6,242 nt of DNA, taken from Pseudomonadota bacterium. GTDB lineage: Bacteria; Pseudomonadota; Alphaproteobacteria; Acetobacterales; Acetobacteraceae. Both the position numbers and the translations under genes were made by a program. A model generated the notes under the pieces. It was not told the origin of the DNA. It was given only the letters and a program-made list of their open reading frames with translations, and did no database searches. Shown one piece after another: positions 1 through 5,398 of the stretch. Where the stretch lies: contig JAKAQU010000182.1 in assembly GCA_021819535.1 (NCBI GenBank), forward strand, positions 1-6,242. Direction: 5' to 3'. Position 1 is the stretch's first letter. The number at the start of each line of letters is the position of its first letter.

Positions 1-587
1 TCAATGTGCGCCGCACGGTCGAGGAGCTGGAGATCGCCGGCGCGGCCGGGCTCTCGATCGAGGATACCGCCCTCCCTGCTCCTTTCGGCGGCGCGCCCGG
101 GTTCATCTCGCGCGAGGAGGGGGTGGGGAAAATCGTGGCCGCTCTCGCCGCCCGCACCGACCCCGCTCTGGTGATCGCGGCCCGCACAGGGGTGATCACG
201 GCGCTCGGCCACGAGGAAGCCATCGCCCGCGCGCGCGCCTATGCCGCGGCGGGGGCGGACGCGCTGTTTCTGACCGGGATCACGGCGCGGGACGAACTCG
301 ATGCGATCGCCGGCGCGGTGTCGCTGCCGCTGATCCTCGGGACGCTCACCCCGGCGCTCGATGACCGCGCCTATCTCGCCGCGCGCGGTGTTCGCATGGC
401 GCTCCTCGGCCACGCCCCGTTCCAGGCCGGCTTTGCCGCAACCGCGGCGGCGCTCAAATCGCTTCGTGCCGGGGTGAAACCATCAACGCTCGCCCATCCC
501 GAAGAGGCCGCCCTTCTCCAGGCGAGCGCGCGCGAAAGCCAATACCGAGCCGCCATGGCCGCCTATCTGACGAAGCCTGAGATGTAG
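1..587 (+). CDS. Oxaloacetate decarboxylase-like protein, isocitrate lyase/PEP mutase superfamily (5'-truncated by window)
   Basis: The reading frame enters from outside the window (first full codon at 3, AAT) and ends at TAG 585-587, giving about 194 C-terminal residues. The GTG at 6 is internal: the preceding Leu-Asn and following VRRTVEELE fit the run after the Gly-Tyr-Gly substrate loop of this superfamily. Visible features are the active-site segment SIEDTALPAPFGG, then EEGVGKI, then the strand IAARTG carrying the conserved Arg, and LLGHAPF with the His typical of the Pseudomonas-type oxaloacetate decarboxylase (the family that decarboxylates oxaloacetate to pyruvate with a divalent metal in the cytoplasm). 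The family is about 285-290 residues, so roughly 95 N-terminal residues, including the metal-binding aspartates, are missing. The usual ARTNA or ARTDA is ARTGV here, a mild departure. Other superfamily activities, such as methylisocitrate lyase or carboxyPEP mutase, are less likely but not excluded. An AT-rich terminator-like palindrome follows 11 bp after the stop. Confidence 0.8.
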   Translation, partial: NVRRTVEELEIAGAAGLSIEDTALPAPFGGAPGFISREEGVGKIVAALAARTDPALVIAARTGVITALGHEEAIARARAYAAAGADALFLTGITARDELDAIAGAVSLPLILGTLTPALDDRAYLAARGVRMALLGHAPFQAGFAATAAALKSLRAGVKPSTLAHPEEAALLQASARESQYRAAMAAYLTKPEM

Positions 588-598
588 GAATAATTCAG

Positions 599-640
599 AA
601 AAAAGTTCTTTTTTGAAAAAAAGAACCAAAAAACTTTTTG
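599..640. terminator. AT-rich palindrome, bidirectional rho-independent terminator-like element
   Basis: A perfect 10-bp inverted repeat, GTTCTTTTTT at 605-614 with AAAAAAGAAC at 617-626, is flanked by an A run at 599-604 and a T run at 635-639. The outer runs can pair and also give a U-tract on either strand, so termination could act in both directions. GC content is sharply lower than the surrounding DNA. It lies 11 bp past the stop of the oxaloacetate decarboxylase-like gene and 50 bp before the Nudix start, which suits a terminator for the first gene. I recall very similar spacers repeated through Acetobacteraceae genomes, so it may be a member of a dispersed family; that is memory, not something visible here. 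Confidence 0.65.
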
Positions 641-678
641 CGCGACAGTGGCGACAGCACTGTCTTTCTCGAAAATCC

Positions 679-683
679 GGAGA
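679..683 (+). promoter_or_regulatory. Ribosome binding site deciding the Nudix start
   Basis: GGAGA lies 6 nt before the ATG at 690. An upstream in-frame GTG at 648 would add 14 residues, but it lies within 10 bp of the terminator palindrome and has no purine-rich site before it, so 690 is preferred. Confidence 0.6.
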
Positions 684-689
684 CGATCC

Positions 690-1319
690 ATGCCCGATGA
701 CGCCGCGCAACCTTCCCCCAGCCCGAAAAAAGTTACACCGAAACCGGCCGCGAGCCTTGTCTTGCTGCGCGAGAATGGTGGTGGGCCCGAGGTGCTGATG
801 GGCATGCGCGGCGCTGGCCATCGCTTCATGCCGAACCGCCTTGTCTTCCCCGGCGGGCGGGTCGACCGCGCCGATCTCACCGCGCCGGCCGCAACACCGC
901 TCGCGCCGGAAATGCGCGCAAGACTGGAGCAAAGCGCGTCATCGGCCCTCGCGCACGGGCTCGCCATCGCCGCGGCGCGGGAATTGGAAGAGGAAACCGG
1001 GCTTTCGCTCGGCACGCCACCGGCCCTCGACGCTCTCGATTACCTCTGCCGCGCGGTGACGCCGCCCGGCCTGCCGATCCGCTTCAATGCCCGCTTTTTC
1101 GTCACCGCCGCCGAGCGCGTCTCGGGAAGTCTCGGCGGCTCGGGCGAGTTGGAGGGGTTGCGGTTTTACCCGATCGACGAAGCGCTCGCCCTCAACCTCG
1201 CGCTCGCAACCCGCTTCGTTCTCGAAAATCTCAGACAATGGCTGATACTTTCGCCATCGGAGCGCGCGCGCCGCACGACAACGCCGCTGCTCCGCTTTCG
1301 CCGCGGGTTCACGGAATAG
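690..1319 (+). CDS. Nudix hydrolase with interrupted Nudix box
   Basis: A 209-residue cytoplasmic protein starting at ATG 690 with GGAGA 6 nt upstream and ending in TAG. Nudix enzymes hydrolyse nucleoside diphosphates linked to another moiety, using Mg or Mn ions held by the Nudix helix. A first beta strand, ASLVLLRENG (21-30), is followed by EVLMGMRGAGHRFMPNRLVFPGGRVD (34-59), and the core helix motif RELEEETGL sits at 97-105 with the REXXEEXG metal-binding pattern intact. Between FPGGRVD and the helix is an Ala/Pro-rich insert of about 37 residues where a classic Nudix box would continue directly. I recall the same layout in alphaproteobacterial Nudix proteins related to the NUDT19/CoA-diphosphatase-like group. 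The substrate cannot be told from sequence; CoA or NAD derivatives are possibilities. The gene stands alone between the terminator and tRNA-Tyr and shows no coupling to its neighbours. Confidence 0.85.
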   Translation: MPDDAAQPSPSPKKVTPKPAASLVLLRENGGGPEVLMGMRGAGHRFMPNRLVFPGGRVDRADLTAPAATPLAPEMRARLEQSASSALAHGLAIAAARELEEETGLSLGTPPALDALDYLCRAVTPPGLPIRFNARFFVTAAERVSGSLGGSGELEGLRFYPIDEALALNLALATRFVLENLRQWLILSPSERARRTTTPLLRFRRGFTE

Positions 1320-1355
1320 CCGGTCCCGCTCTTTCAGCCGGCCTCCTCCGCTCGA

Positions 1356-1384
1356 TTGACAAGCATGGCGTTTTGGCCCTACTC
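1356..1384 (+). promoter_or_regulatory. Probable sigma-70-type promoter of tRNA-Tyr
   Basis: A perfect TTGACA -35 hexamer lies at 1356-1361. With a 17-bp spacer the -10 would be CTACTC at 1379-1384 (or TACTCG one base on), a weak match of the kind often seen in alphaproteobacteria. Transcription would begin near 1391, about 12 nt before the mature tRNA, the short leader expected of a stable-RNA gene. Confidence 0.55.
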
Positions 1385-1402
1385 GAACCCGCCGAGGCTC
1401 AC

Positions 1403-1488
1403 GGAGGGGTGCCCGAGTGGCTAAAGGGGGCGGACTGTAAATCCGCTGGCGCACGCCTACGTTGGTTCGAATCCAACCCCCTCCACCA
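1403..1488 (+). tRNA. tRNA-Tyr (anticodon GTA), CCA encoded
   Basis: An 86-nt class II tRNA. The acceptor stem pairs GGAGGGG (1403-1409) with CCCCTCC (1478-1484), followed by discriminator A and genomic CCA (1486-1488). The anticodon stem pairs GCGGA (1430-1434) with TCCGC (1442-1446) around loop CTGTAAA, placing the anticodon GTA at 1437-1439 after the invariant T. The T arm is GTTGG-TTCGAAT-CCAAC (1461-1477). The extra nucleotides at 1447-1460 form the long variable arm typical of bacterial tRNA-Tyr. The gene is not followed by the tRNA-Gly/tuf arrangement seen in many other bacteria. Instead an integrase-like fragment begins 75 bp downstream, so its 3' end is a plausible attachment site for an integrated element. 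Confidence 0.97.
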
Positions 1489-1562
1489 GAGCGCGGGTTT
1501 TCCGCAGAAATCCAAGGAATCAATGAGTTGGGGCAGGCCGGTGCGACAGAACGGTGCGCCAA

Positions 1563-1637
1563 ATGGCCTTACGCATGACCACGCCATATCTCGGAGGCGG
1601 GGTCTATTGGATCCGGAAGGCCGTCCCCGCGTCCCGC
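1563..1637 (+). pseudogene. Remnant of a tyrosine recombinase (phage integrase) N-terminus, DUF6538-like
   Basis: Starting at ATG 1563 the frame reads MALRMTTPYL then GGGVYWIRKAVPAS, about 24-25 codons. This closely matches what I recall of DUF6538 domains at the start of alphaproteobacterial tyrosine integrases, which commonly open MALRM or MTLRM, continue with a G-V-Y-W/Y-x-R-K/R-x-V-P core, and then run into the DNA-binding domain. Here the resemblance ends after VPAS, and the frame runs into the antisense of the HisA-related gene, whose stop codon (complement of 1639-1641) lies 2 bp beyond. The SAM-like and catalytic domains are absent. A position just downstream of tRNA-Tyr is where an integrase gene is expected in a tRNA-targeted element. 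I infer a deletion or replacement scar, not an active gene. Because the match is short, a chance resemblance or an unrelated small peptide cannot be excluded. Confidence 0.55.
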
Positions 1638-1638
1638 C

Positions 1639-2334
1639 TCACCCTACCGCCAGCCGCAGCCCCGCGCCGTCGAGCGCGCCGGAATGGAGCGCGCTTGCGA
1701 CCAGCGCCCCATCGATCCCCGCTGCCGCGAGTGCCGCGAGATCGGCGGCATCGCGCACCCCGCCGGCGGCATAGACCGCGCCCTTGGCGCGTGCCCTGAT
1801 CGTGGCGAGCCGCGCGAAATCCGGCCCTGCGCCCGCTCCGACCCGGGCCAGCGTCATCGCGATCACCCGCTCCGGCCACAATGCCGCCTGTGCCAGGATC
1901 GCCGGCGGGCCGAGAAACTCTTCACCCTTGAAATCGAGCGAAAGCGCCACCCGAGGCTTCCCCGCCAGCCCCGCGAGAAGCCGCTCGTCGCGCTGTGATT
2001 CGCTCCCGATCACCAGAACACCGGGATGGCGCGCAAGCCAGCCCCGCGCTGCCCCCTCGTCGGCAATCCCGTTATCGACCCAGAAGGTGAGCCCCGGGAA
2101 CCGCATCGCCATCTCACCGAGCAGCACGCCATGCCCGCTGCCACCGGCGATCGCGTCGAGATCGGCGACATAGACCGCCCGGAACGGATGGAGTGCGAGC
2201 AGCCCGGCGAGCACCGATCCCGCCTGGGCGTCGGGCGCAAGCGGGGTTTCGATCGGCCGATAAAGCGCGCGCTCGCCCCGGCGCGCATGCACCACCTCAC
2301 CACCCTTGAGATCGATGACCGGAATAACCTCCAC
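1639..2334 (-). CDS. HisA/HisF-related TIM-barrel protein of methanogens and methylotrophs
   Basis: A 231-residue protein starting at GTG (complement of 2332-2334), with a strong GAGGGGG ribosome site 5 nt upstream, and ending in TGA. It opens MEVIPVIDLKGGEVVHARRG, the first beta strand of HisA with the catalytic Asp at residue 8. The second half-barrel Asp is in LSLDF (Asp134), and the C-terminal phosphate-binding strand is AAGGVRDAADL (189-199) followed by GALVASAL (209-216). The first-half phosphate loop, normally D-G-G-I, is replaced by WVDNGIADE (85-93), so it is probably not the histidine-pathway ProFAR isomerase. It fits the HisA/HisF-related family (TIGR00734, as I recall) found in methanogens and H4MPT-using bacteria, whose reaction I do not know to be established. 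It follows the MFS gene by 11 bp, and its ribosome site overlaps that gene's stop, so the two are surely co-transcribed. The link to C1 cofactor biosynthesis is inferred from family distribution and from the divergent MfnF-like gene. Confidence 0.82.
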   Translation of the reverse strand: MEVIPVIDLKGGEVVHARRGERALYRPIETPLAPDAQAGSVLAGLLALHPFRAVYVADLDAIAGGSGHGVLLGEMAMRFPGLTFWVDNGIADEGAARGWLARHPGVLVIGSESQRDERLLAGLAGKPRVALSLDFKGEEFLGPPAILAQAALWPERVIAMTLARVGAGAGPDFARLATIRARAKGAVYAAGGVRDAADLAALAAAGIDGALVASALHSGALDGAGLRLAVG

Positions 2335-2339
2335 GTAAA

Positions 2340-2346
2340 CCCCCTC
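2340..2346 (-). promoter_or_regulatory. Ribosome binding site deciding the GTG start of the HisA-related gene
   Basis: On the minus strand GAGGGGG lies 5 nt before GTG 2334-2332. Its first base is the last base of the TAG stop of the upstream MFS gene (2348-2346). The frame stays open far upstream through the antisense of the MFS gene, so this site, together with the HisA-like N-terminus that begins right after it, fixes the start. Confidence 0.7.
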
Positions 2347-3761
2347 TATTCGGAAACGCTTTCGAGCGACCTTCTCTCCGCATCCACCCCGAGCCGTGCC
2401 GCGACCCACGCCGCCAGCAGCATCAGCGCCGCCGCCAGCCCATAGCCCCCGGCCAGCGCCTCTCGGCCCGGGCTTGCGATCAGCCGGCCAAACAGTGCCG
2501 GGCCGATGACGCCGCCGAGCAAGGTGCCGAGCGCGAAAAACAACGCCAGCGCGAAGCCGCGCATGGCAAGGGGAAAAATCTCGCTCGCCGTCAGATACGC
2601 CGCCGAAGCGGCCGCCGAGGCGAAGAAAAACACCGCGATCCAGCACCCCGTCTGCGTCAGCGCCGAAAGCGAACCGGCGAGGAACAGGCCAGCCGTCAAC
2701 AATAGCAGCACGCCGGCGCTGCCGAAACTCAGCACCAACATCCGCCGCCGGCCGATGCTGTCGAAAAACCGGCCGAGGATGAGCGGGCCCAACAGATTGC
2801 TGAGGCAAAACGCCAGCAGATAGTGTCCGGTCGCCCGGTCGGCGATGCTGTAGAACCGGCTCAGCACGAGGCCATAGGTGAAGAACACGGCATTGAAGAG
2901 AAACGCCTGGGCCGCCATGAGGACGAGAACCAGCGCGCTCCGCCGCCGATAGCGCCCGAACAGCAGGCGGAGACGGCTTTCGCGAGGGGTTAGCGCAAGC
3001 GGGCGCGGGGCGGCGTCGAGCGGCGGGAGCCGGCGCCCCGTCCTCCGCTCCACCGCCGCCTCCATCGCCGCGACGATGCGCGTCGCATCCGCCCCCCGCC
3101 CGTTGCGGGCGAGCCAGCGCGGGCTCTCGGGCACGAAACGGCGCGCGAACAGCACCAGAACCCCGAGCACGCCACCGCTCGCGCAGCCAAGCCGCCAGCC
3201 GAGCGAAATCGGAAACCAGCGCGTATCGAGCAGCACCATGCTCGCCGCCGCCCCCAGTGCTGCCCCCAGCCAGTAGCTGCCATTGACGGCGAGATTGATC
3301 CGCCCGCGGAGCCGCGCCGGCACCCATTCATCGACCGCAGAATTGATCGCGGTATATTCGCCGCCGATCCCGCCGCCGGTGATGGCGCGGGCGATCGCGA
3401 AGCTCTTGAAGCCGATCGCGAGCCCGCTCGCCACCATGCCGATCAGCGACAACCCGAGCGTCAGGTAGAAAATCCGCCGCCGCCCGAACCGATCGGCGAG
3501 CGCGCCGAAAACCAGCCCCCCGCAAACCGCGCCGGCGATATAGGCGGACGCGGAAAGCCCGATCTGCTGCGGCGTCAGCGCCAGGGTCGCGGTATATTGC
3601 AGCACCGGGGCGATGGCACCGACGATGGTCACCTGCAAGCCGTCGAGCACCCAGCTCGCGCCGAGCGCCATGACGAGCAGCAAATGCCGCCGCGTCCATG
3701 GCAGCCGGTCGAGCCGCGCGGGGATTGTGGCGTCCAAAACTCCGGGATCCTCGCGGTTCAT
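2346..3761 (-). CDS. MFS transporter, sugar-porter-like
   Basis: A 471-residue inner-membrane carrier with about 12 predicted membrane segments. Starting at ATG 3761 it shows RLDRLPWTRRH (17-27) before TM1; the loop 2-3 signature GALADRFGRRR (87-96); GGGIGGEYTA (129-138) in TM4; PESPRWL (211-217) at the end of TM6, a sugar-porter hallmark; a long central cytoplasmic loop to about 272; the mirrored loop signature GRFFDSIGRRR (330-340); and ASEIFPLAMRG (392-402). These place it in the sugar porter / organic-acid symporter part of the major facilitator superfamily; the substrate is not predictable. ATG 3761 is chosen because GAGG lies just upstream, although the spacing is short, and because the 27 residues before it (frame open to 3842) look non-coding and would cross the divergent promoter region. 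It is the first gene of a two-gene unit with the HisA-related gene. A transporter in this position is unexpected: it may carry a C1 substrate, a cofactor precursor or something unrelated. Confidence 0.88.
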   Translation of the reverse strand: MNREDPGVLDATIPARLDRLPWTRRHLLLVMALGASWVLDGLQVTIVGAIAPVLQYTATLALTPQQIGLSASAYIAGAVCGGLVFGALADRFGRRRIFYLTLGLSLIGMVASGLAIGFKSFAIARAITGGGIGGEYTAINSAVDEWVPARLRGRINLAVNGSYWLGAALGAAASMVLLDTRWFPISLGWRLGCASGGVLGVLVLFARRFVPESPRWLARNGRGADATRIVAAMEAAVERRTGRRLPPLDAAPRPLALTPRESRLRLLFGRYRRRSALVLVLMAAQAFLFNAVFFTYGLVLSRFYSIADRATGHYLLAFCLSNLLGPLILGRFFDSIGRRRMLVLSFGSAGVLLLLTAGLFLAGSLSALTQTGCWIAVFFFASAAASAAYLTASEIFPLAMRGFALALFFALGTLLGGVIGPALFGRLIASPGREALAGGYGLAAALMLLAAWVAARLGVDAERRSLESVSE

Positions 3762-3844
3762 TTTCCTCGCCCATTTATCCCCAACCGCAAGCTTGGCATG
3801 AAACGCGCGCGCGGTGCATCCTCCCGTGACGACAAGGAGCACAT
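3762..3844. promoter_or_regulatory. Divergent intergenic region between the MFS/HisA-like and MfnF-like operons
   Basis: This 83-bp stretch separates two head-to-head genes and must hold promoters for both unless transcription enters from elsewhere. On the plus strand TTGGCA (3793-3798) with CATCCT (3817-3822) at an 18-bp spacing is the best candidate I see, giving a leader of about 16 nt; the -10 match is poor. No convincing minus-strand promoter was found. A perfect AAGGAG at 3834-3839 serves the MfnF-like gene, and GAGG at 3768-3765 on the minus strand serves the transporter. A CG-alternating run (3804-3813) sits in the middle. No clear operator palindrome was recognised. Confidence 0.45.
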
Positions 3845-4855
3845 ATGGCGGCGATGATCGGCTGGGATATCGGCGGCGCGCATCTCAAGGCGGCGCGGAT
3901 CGAGGGCGGGCGCATCGTTGCCGCGCGGCAGATGGCGGCGCCGCTCTGGCTCGGGCTTGAGCGGCTGCGCGCGGCGATCGCGGAGATGCGGCGCATGCTC
4001 GGCCCGGCGCGTCGCCACGCCGTCACCATGACCGGGGAGCTTGCCGATATTTTCCCCAACCGCGCCGAAGGCGTTCGTTCACTCGCGGCCCTGATCGGAG
4101 AGGCGCTGGCGCCAGCACAGGTCGCCTTTTATGCCGGAGACGCAAAATTCGTCCCCGATGCCGTCGGACACGAAGACGCCATCGCCTCGGCGAACTGGAA
4201 CGCTTCGGCGACACTCGCCGCGCGCCGCCACGGGACGGCGCTATTCGTCGATTGCGGCTCGACGACGACCGATCTGATCCCGCTCGCCGGCGGGGAAATC
4301 CTCCCGTGCGGCACGAAGGACGCCGAGCGGCTGGCCTCCGGCGCGCTGGTCTATACCGGGATGACGCGGAGCTTCCTCATGGCGTTGGCGCCGCGGGTGC
4401 CGTTCGCCGGCGTGTGGACGCCGCTCGCCTGCGAGCATTTCGCCACCAGCGCCGATCTCTATCGCATTCTCGGTGATTTGAACGAGGCGGACGACCAGAT
4501 GCCGGCGGCGGATGGGCGGGAAAAGACGGTGGCCGCCGCGATCGCGCGGCTCGCGCGCATGCTCGGGCGCGATGCGGCGGAGGCGGATGCGGCGGCCTGG
4601 CGCGCTCTTGCCCGCTTTGTCGCCGAGGCGCAGTTGCGCCAGATCCATGACGCGGCGTTCTTGCTCCTCTCGCGCTGGCCGTTGCCCGAGACGGCGCCGG
4701 TGATCGCGGCCGGCATCGGCGAGAAAATCATCCGCCGTCTCGCCGAGCGGCTCGGGCGGCCATGCCTTCCGCTTTTCGCCGAACCCGAGGCGGCGGCGCA
4801 TGCGCCGGCAGCCGCGGTCGGCCTTTTGCTTGACGCCACGGAGAAAACCTCATGA
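3845..4855 (+). CDS. H4MPT-linked C1 transfer pathway protein, MfnF-like (hydantoinase/oxoprolinase-type ASKHA fold)
   Basis: A 336-residue cytoplasmic protein starting at ATG 3845 with AAGGAG 5 nt upstream. ASKHA nucleotide-binding landmarks are present: phosphate-1 loop GWDIGGAHLKAA (6-17), phosphate-2 loop FVDCGSTTTDLIPL (134-147), and adenosine motif AAGIGEKI (288-295). Family-specific stretches are MTGELADIFPNRAEGV (62-77), SANWNASA (115-122) and YTGMTRSF (170-177). This matches the 'probable H4MPT-linked C1 transfer pathway protein' family shared by methanogens and H4MPT methylotrophs. Archaeal members include MfnF, which joins the aminomethylfuran phosphate unit to tyramine-glutamate in methanofuran biosynthesis. 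The bacterial counterpart would most simply act in methylofuran synthesis, the C1 carrier of the formyltransferase/hydrolase complex; that step is inferred. Length is normal and no key motif is missing. Its stop overlaps the next start (ATGA), and it is divergent from the MFS/HisA-related operon. Core pathway genes such as fae, mch or fhcABCD are not in the window. Confidence 0.85.
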   Translation: MAAMIGWDIGGAHLKAARIEGGRIVAARQMAAPLWLGLERLRAAIAEMRRMLGPARRHAVTMTGELADIFPNRAEGVRSLAALIGEALAPAQVAFYAGDAKFVPDAVGHEDAIASANWNASATLAARRHGTALFVDCGSTTTDLIPLAGGEILPCGTKDAERLASGALVYTGMTRSFLMALAPRVPFAGVWTPLACEHFATSADLYRILGDLNEADDQMPAADGREKTVAAAIARLARMLGRDAAEADAAAWRALARFVAEAQLRQIHDAAFLLLSRWPLPETAPVIAAGIGEKIIRRLAERLGRPCLPLFAEPEAAAHAPAAAVGLLLDATEKTS

Positions 4856-5295
4856 CGACACCGAGCCTCGCCAAACCCCGCCGCCGAAGCCTTGCCCGCC
4901 TCATCGCCGGCTTGCCGCTGCTGGCCGCCCTCAGGCCGCGCCGGGCCAGCGCCGAGGCCGCGCCCGCCGCCCCGCCCGGCGATCTGCCGCCGGGGCATAC
5001 CATGCTGACCATCTTCCTCCGCCATGACGAGAAGAAGACGCTCGGCGAAATCAACGCCCATCTCAAGGAGACGGGCTGGTTCAAGAAATTTCCCCCCGCC
5101 GGGGTCGAGATCGTCGGCTGGTACGTGATGATGGGGATCGGCCAGGTGGTGATCCTGAGCTTGCCGCCGGAAAAACTGCGCGAGGTCAATGTCGTCGTCG
5201 AAAGCGCGGCCTGGGGCGGCTATACGACCGAATTCTACCCGACCTACGATTACCGGCCATTCTGGGAGCAGGCGACGCGTGCCGCGCAGCAGTGA
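4852..5295 (+). CDS. Small exported protein of unknown function, coupled to the MfnF-like gene
   Basis: A 147-residue protein starting at ATG 4852, overlapping the previous stop by four bases (ATGA), with GGAG 8 nt upstream. I do not recognise it by name. The N-terminus has a basic stretch PRRRSLARL (10-18), a short hydrophobic run to about 27, then RPRR and an ASA site (32-34), suggesting cleavage before Glu35. The twin arginines and weak hydrophobicity hint at Tat export rather than Sec, and the basic residues between the hydrophobic run and the cleavage site are unusual. After an Ala/Pro linker, residues 51-135 read as alternating strand and helix: LTIFLRH, then a helix with HLKETGWFKKF, two strands EIVGWYVMM and GQVVILSLP, helix EKLREVNVVVES, and strand TTEFYPTYDY. 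That beta-alpha-beta-beta-alpha-beta order suggests a ferredoxin-like or dimeric alpha/beta-barrel fold. Coupling to a cytoplasmic C1-cofactor enzyme points to a related role, perhaps periplasmic C1 oxidation; this is inference. Confidence 0.75.
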   Translation: MTTPSLAKPRRRSLARLIAGLPLLAALRPRRASAEAAPAAPPGDLPPGHTMLTIFLRHDEKKTLGEINAHLKETGWFKKFPPAGVEIVGWYVMMGIGQVVILSLPPEKLREVNVVVESAAWGGYTTEFYPTYDYRPFWEQATRAAQQ

Positions 5296-5333
5296 CGAAA
5301 ATCAATCGCCCGGAAAGCAATATCGTATGTCTA

Positions 5334-5362
5334 TTGGCGGGTTGTTAAGGGATCACCGTTAT
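5334..5362 (+). promoter_or_regulatory. Weak candidate promoter for the EpsB-like gene
   Basis: TTGGCG (5334-5339) and CGTTAT (5357-5362) are separated by 17 bp in a locally AT-richer 103-bp gap (5296-5398). The hexamers match the consensus only modestly (4 and 3 of 6). If real, transcription would start near 5369, upstream of the GGAGG site and downstream of the alternative ATG 5327, favouring the start at 5399. Confidence 0.3.
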
Positions 5363-5384
5363 CGTCGCCATCGGCACGAAGATC

Positions 5385-5389
5385 GGAGG
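5385..5389 (+). promoter_or_regulatory. Ribosome binding site for the EpsB-like gene
   Basis: GGAGG lies 9 nt before ATG 5399. An in-frame ATG at 5327 has only GGAAAG (5312-5317) before it. The 24 residues it would add are Arg/His-rich and unlike the start of a membrane protein, so 5399 is preferred. Confidence 0.5.
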
Positions 5390-5398
5390 CGGCTTGCC

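Noticed and set aside
483..1015. Two overlapping minus-strand frames covering the end of the first gene, the palindrome and the Nudix start
   Set aside because: They translate the AT palindrome into Phe/Lys runs and are antisense shadows of real genes.
1319..1342. GCCGG/CCGGC inverted repeat after the Nudix stop as a terminator
   Set aside because: The stem is only five pairs with a 14-nt loop and no T run follows.
939..1562. Minus-strand open frame of 207 codons across the Nudix gene and tRNA-Tyr
   Set aside because: It reads through a tRNA gene and is antisense to a convincing Nudix protein; its peptide has no recognisable features.
1489..1562. A second tRNA or a duplicated tRNA 3' end after tRNA-Tyr
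   Set aside because: No cloverleaf and no repeat of the TTCGAATCC-type 3' end was seen here or elsewhere in the window, so no att duplication can be claimed.
2335..3327. Upstream continuation of the HisA-related frame through the MFS gene, making a 562-codon open frame
   Set aside because: The added part is the transporter's sequence read out of frame (Arg/Gly/Ala-rich, no domain). A strong ribosome site and the HisA-type N-terminus fix the start at 2334.
3804..3813. Alternating CG run as a possible Z-DNA or operator element
   Set aside because: Ten bases of CG alternation are common by chance in DNA of this GC content, and no paired site was found.
3793..3815. Possible sigma-54 promoter (TGGCAT followed by GC) upstream of the MfnF-like gene
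   Set aside because: The -12 element lacks the TTGC core at the required spacing; only the GG-like half matches.
3762..3842. Extended MFS N-terminus of 27 residues from 3842
   Set aside because: It would cover the whole divergent promoter region and the ribosome site of the MfnF-like gene; the ATG at 3761 has its own GAGG and is followed by the family-like N-terminus.
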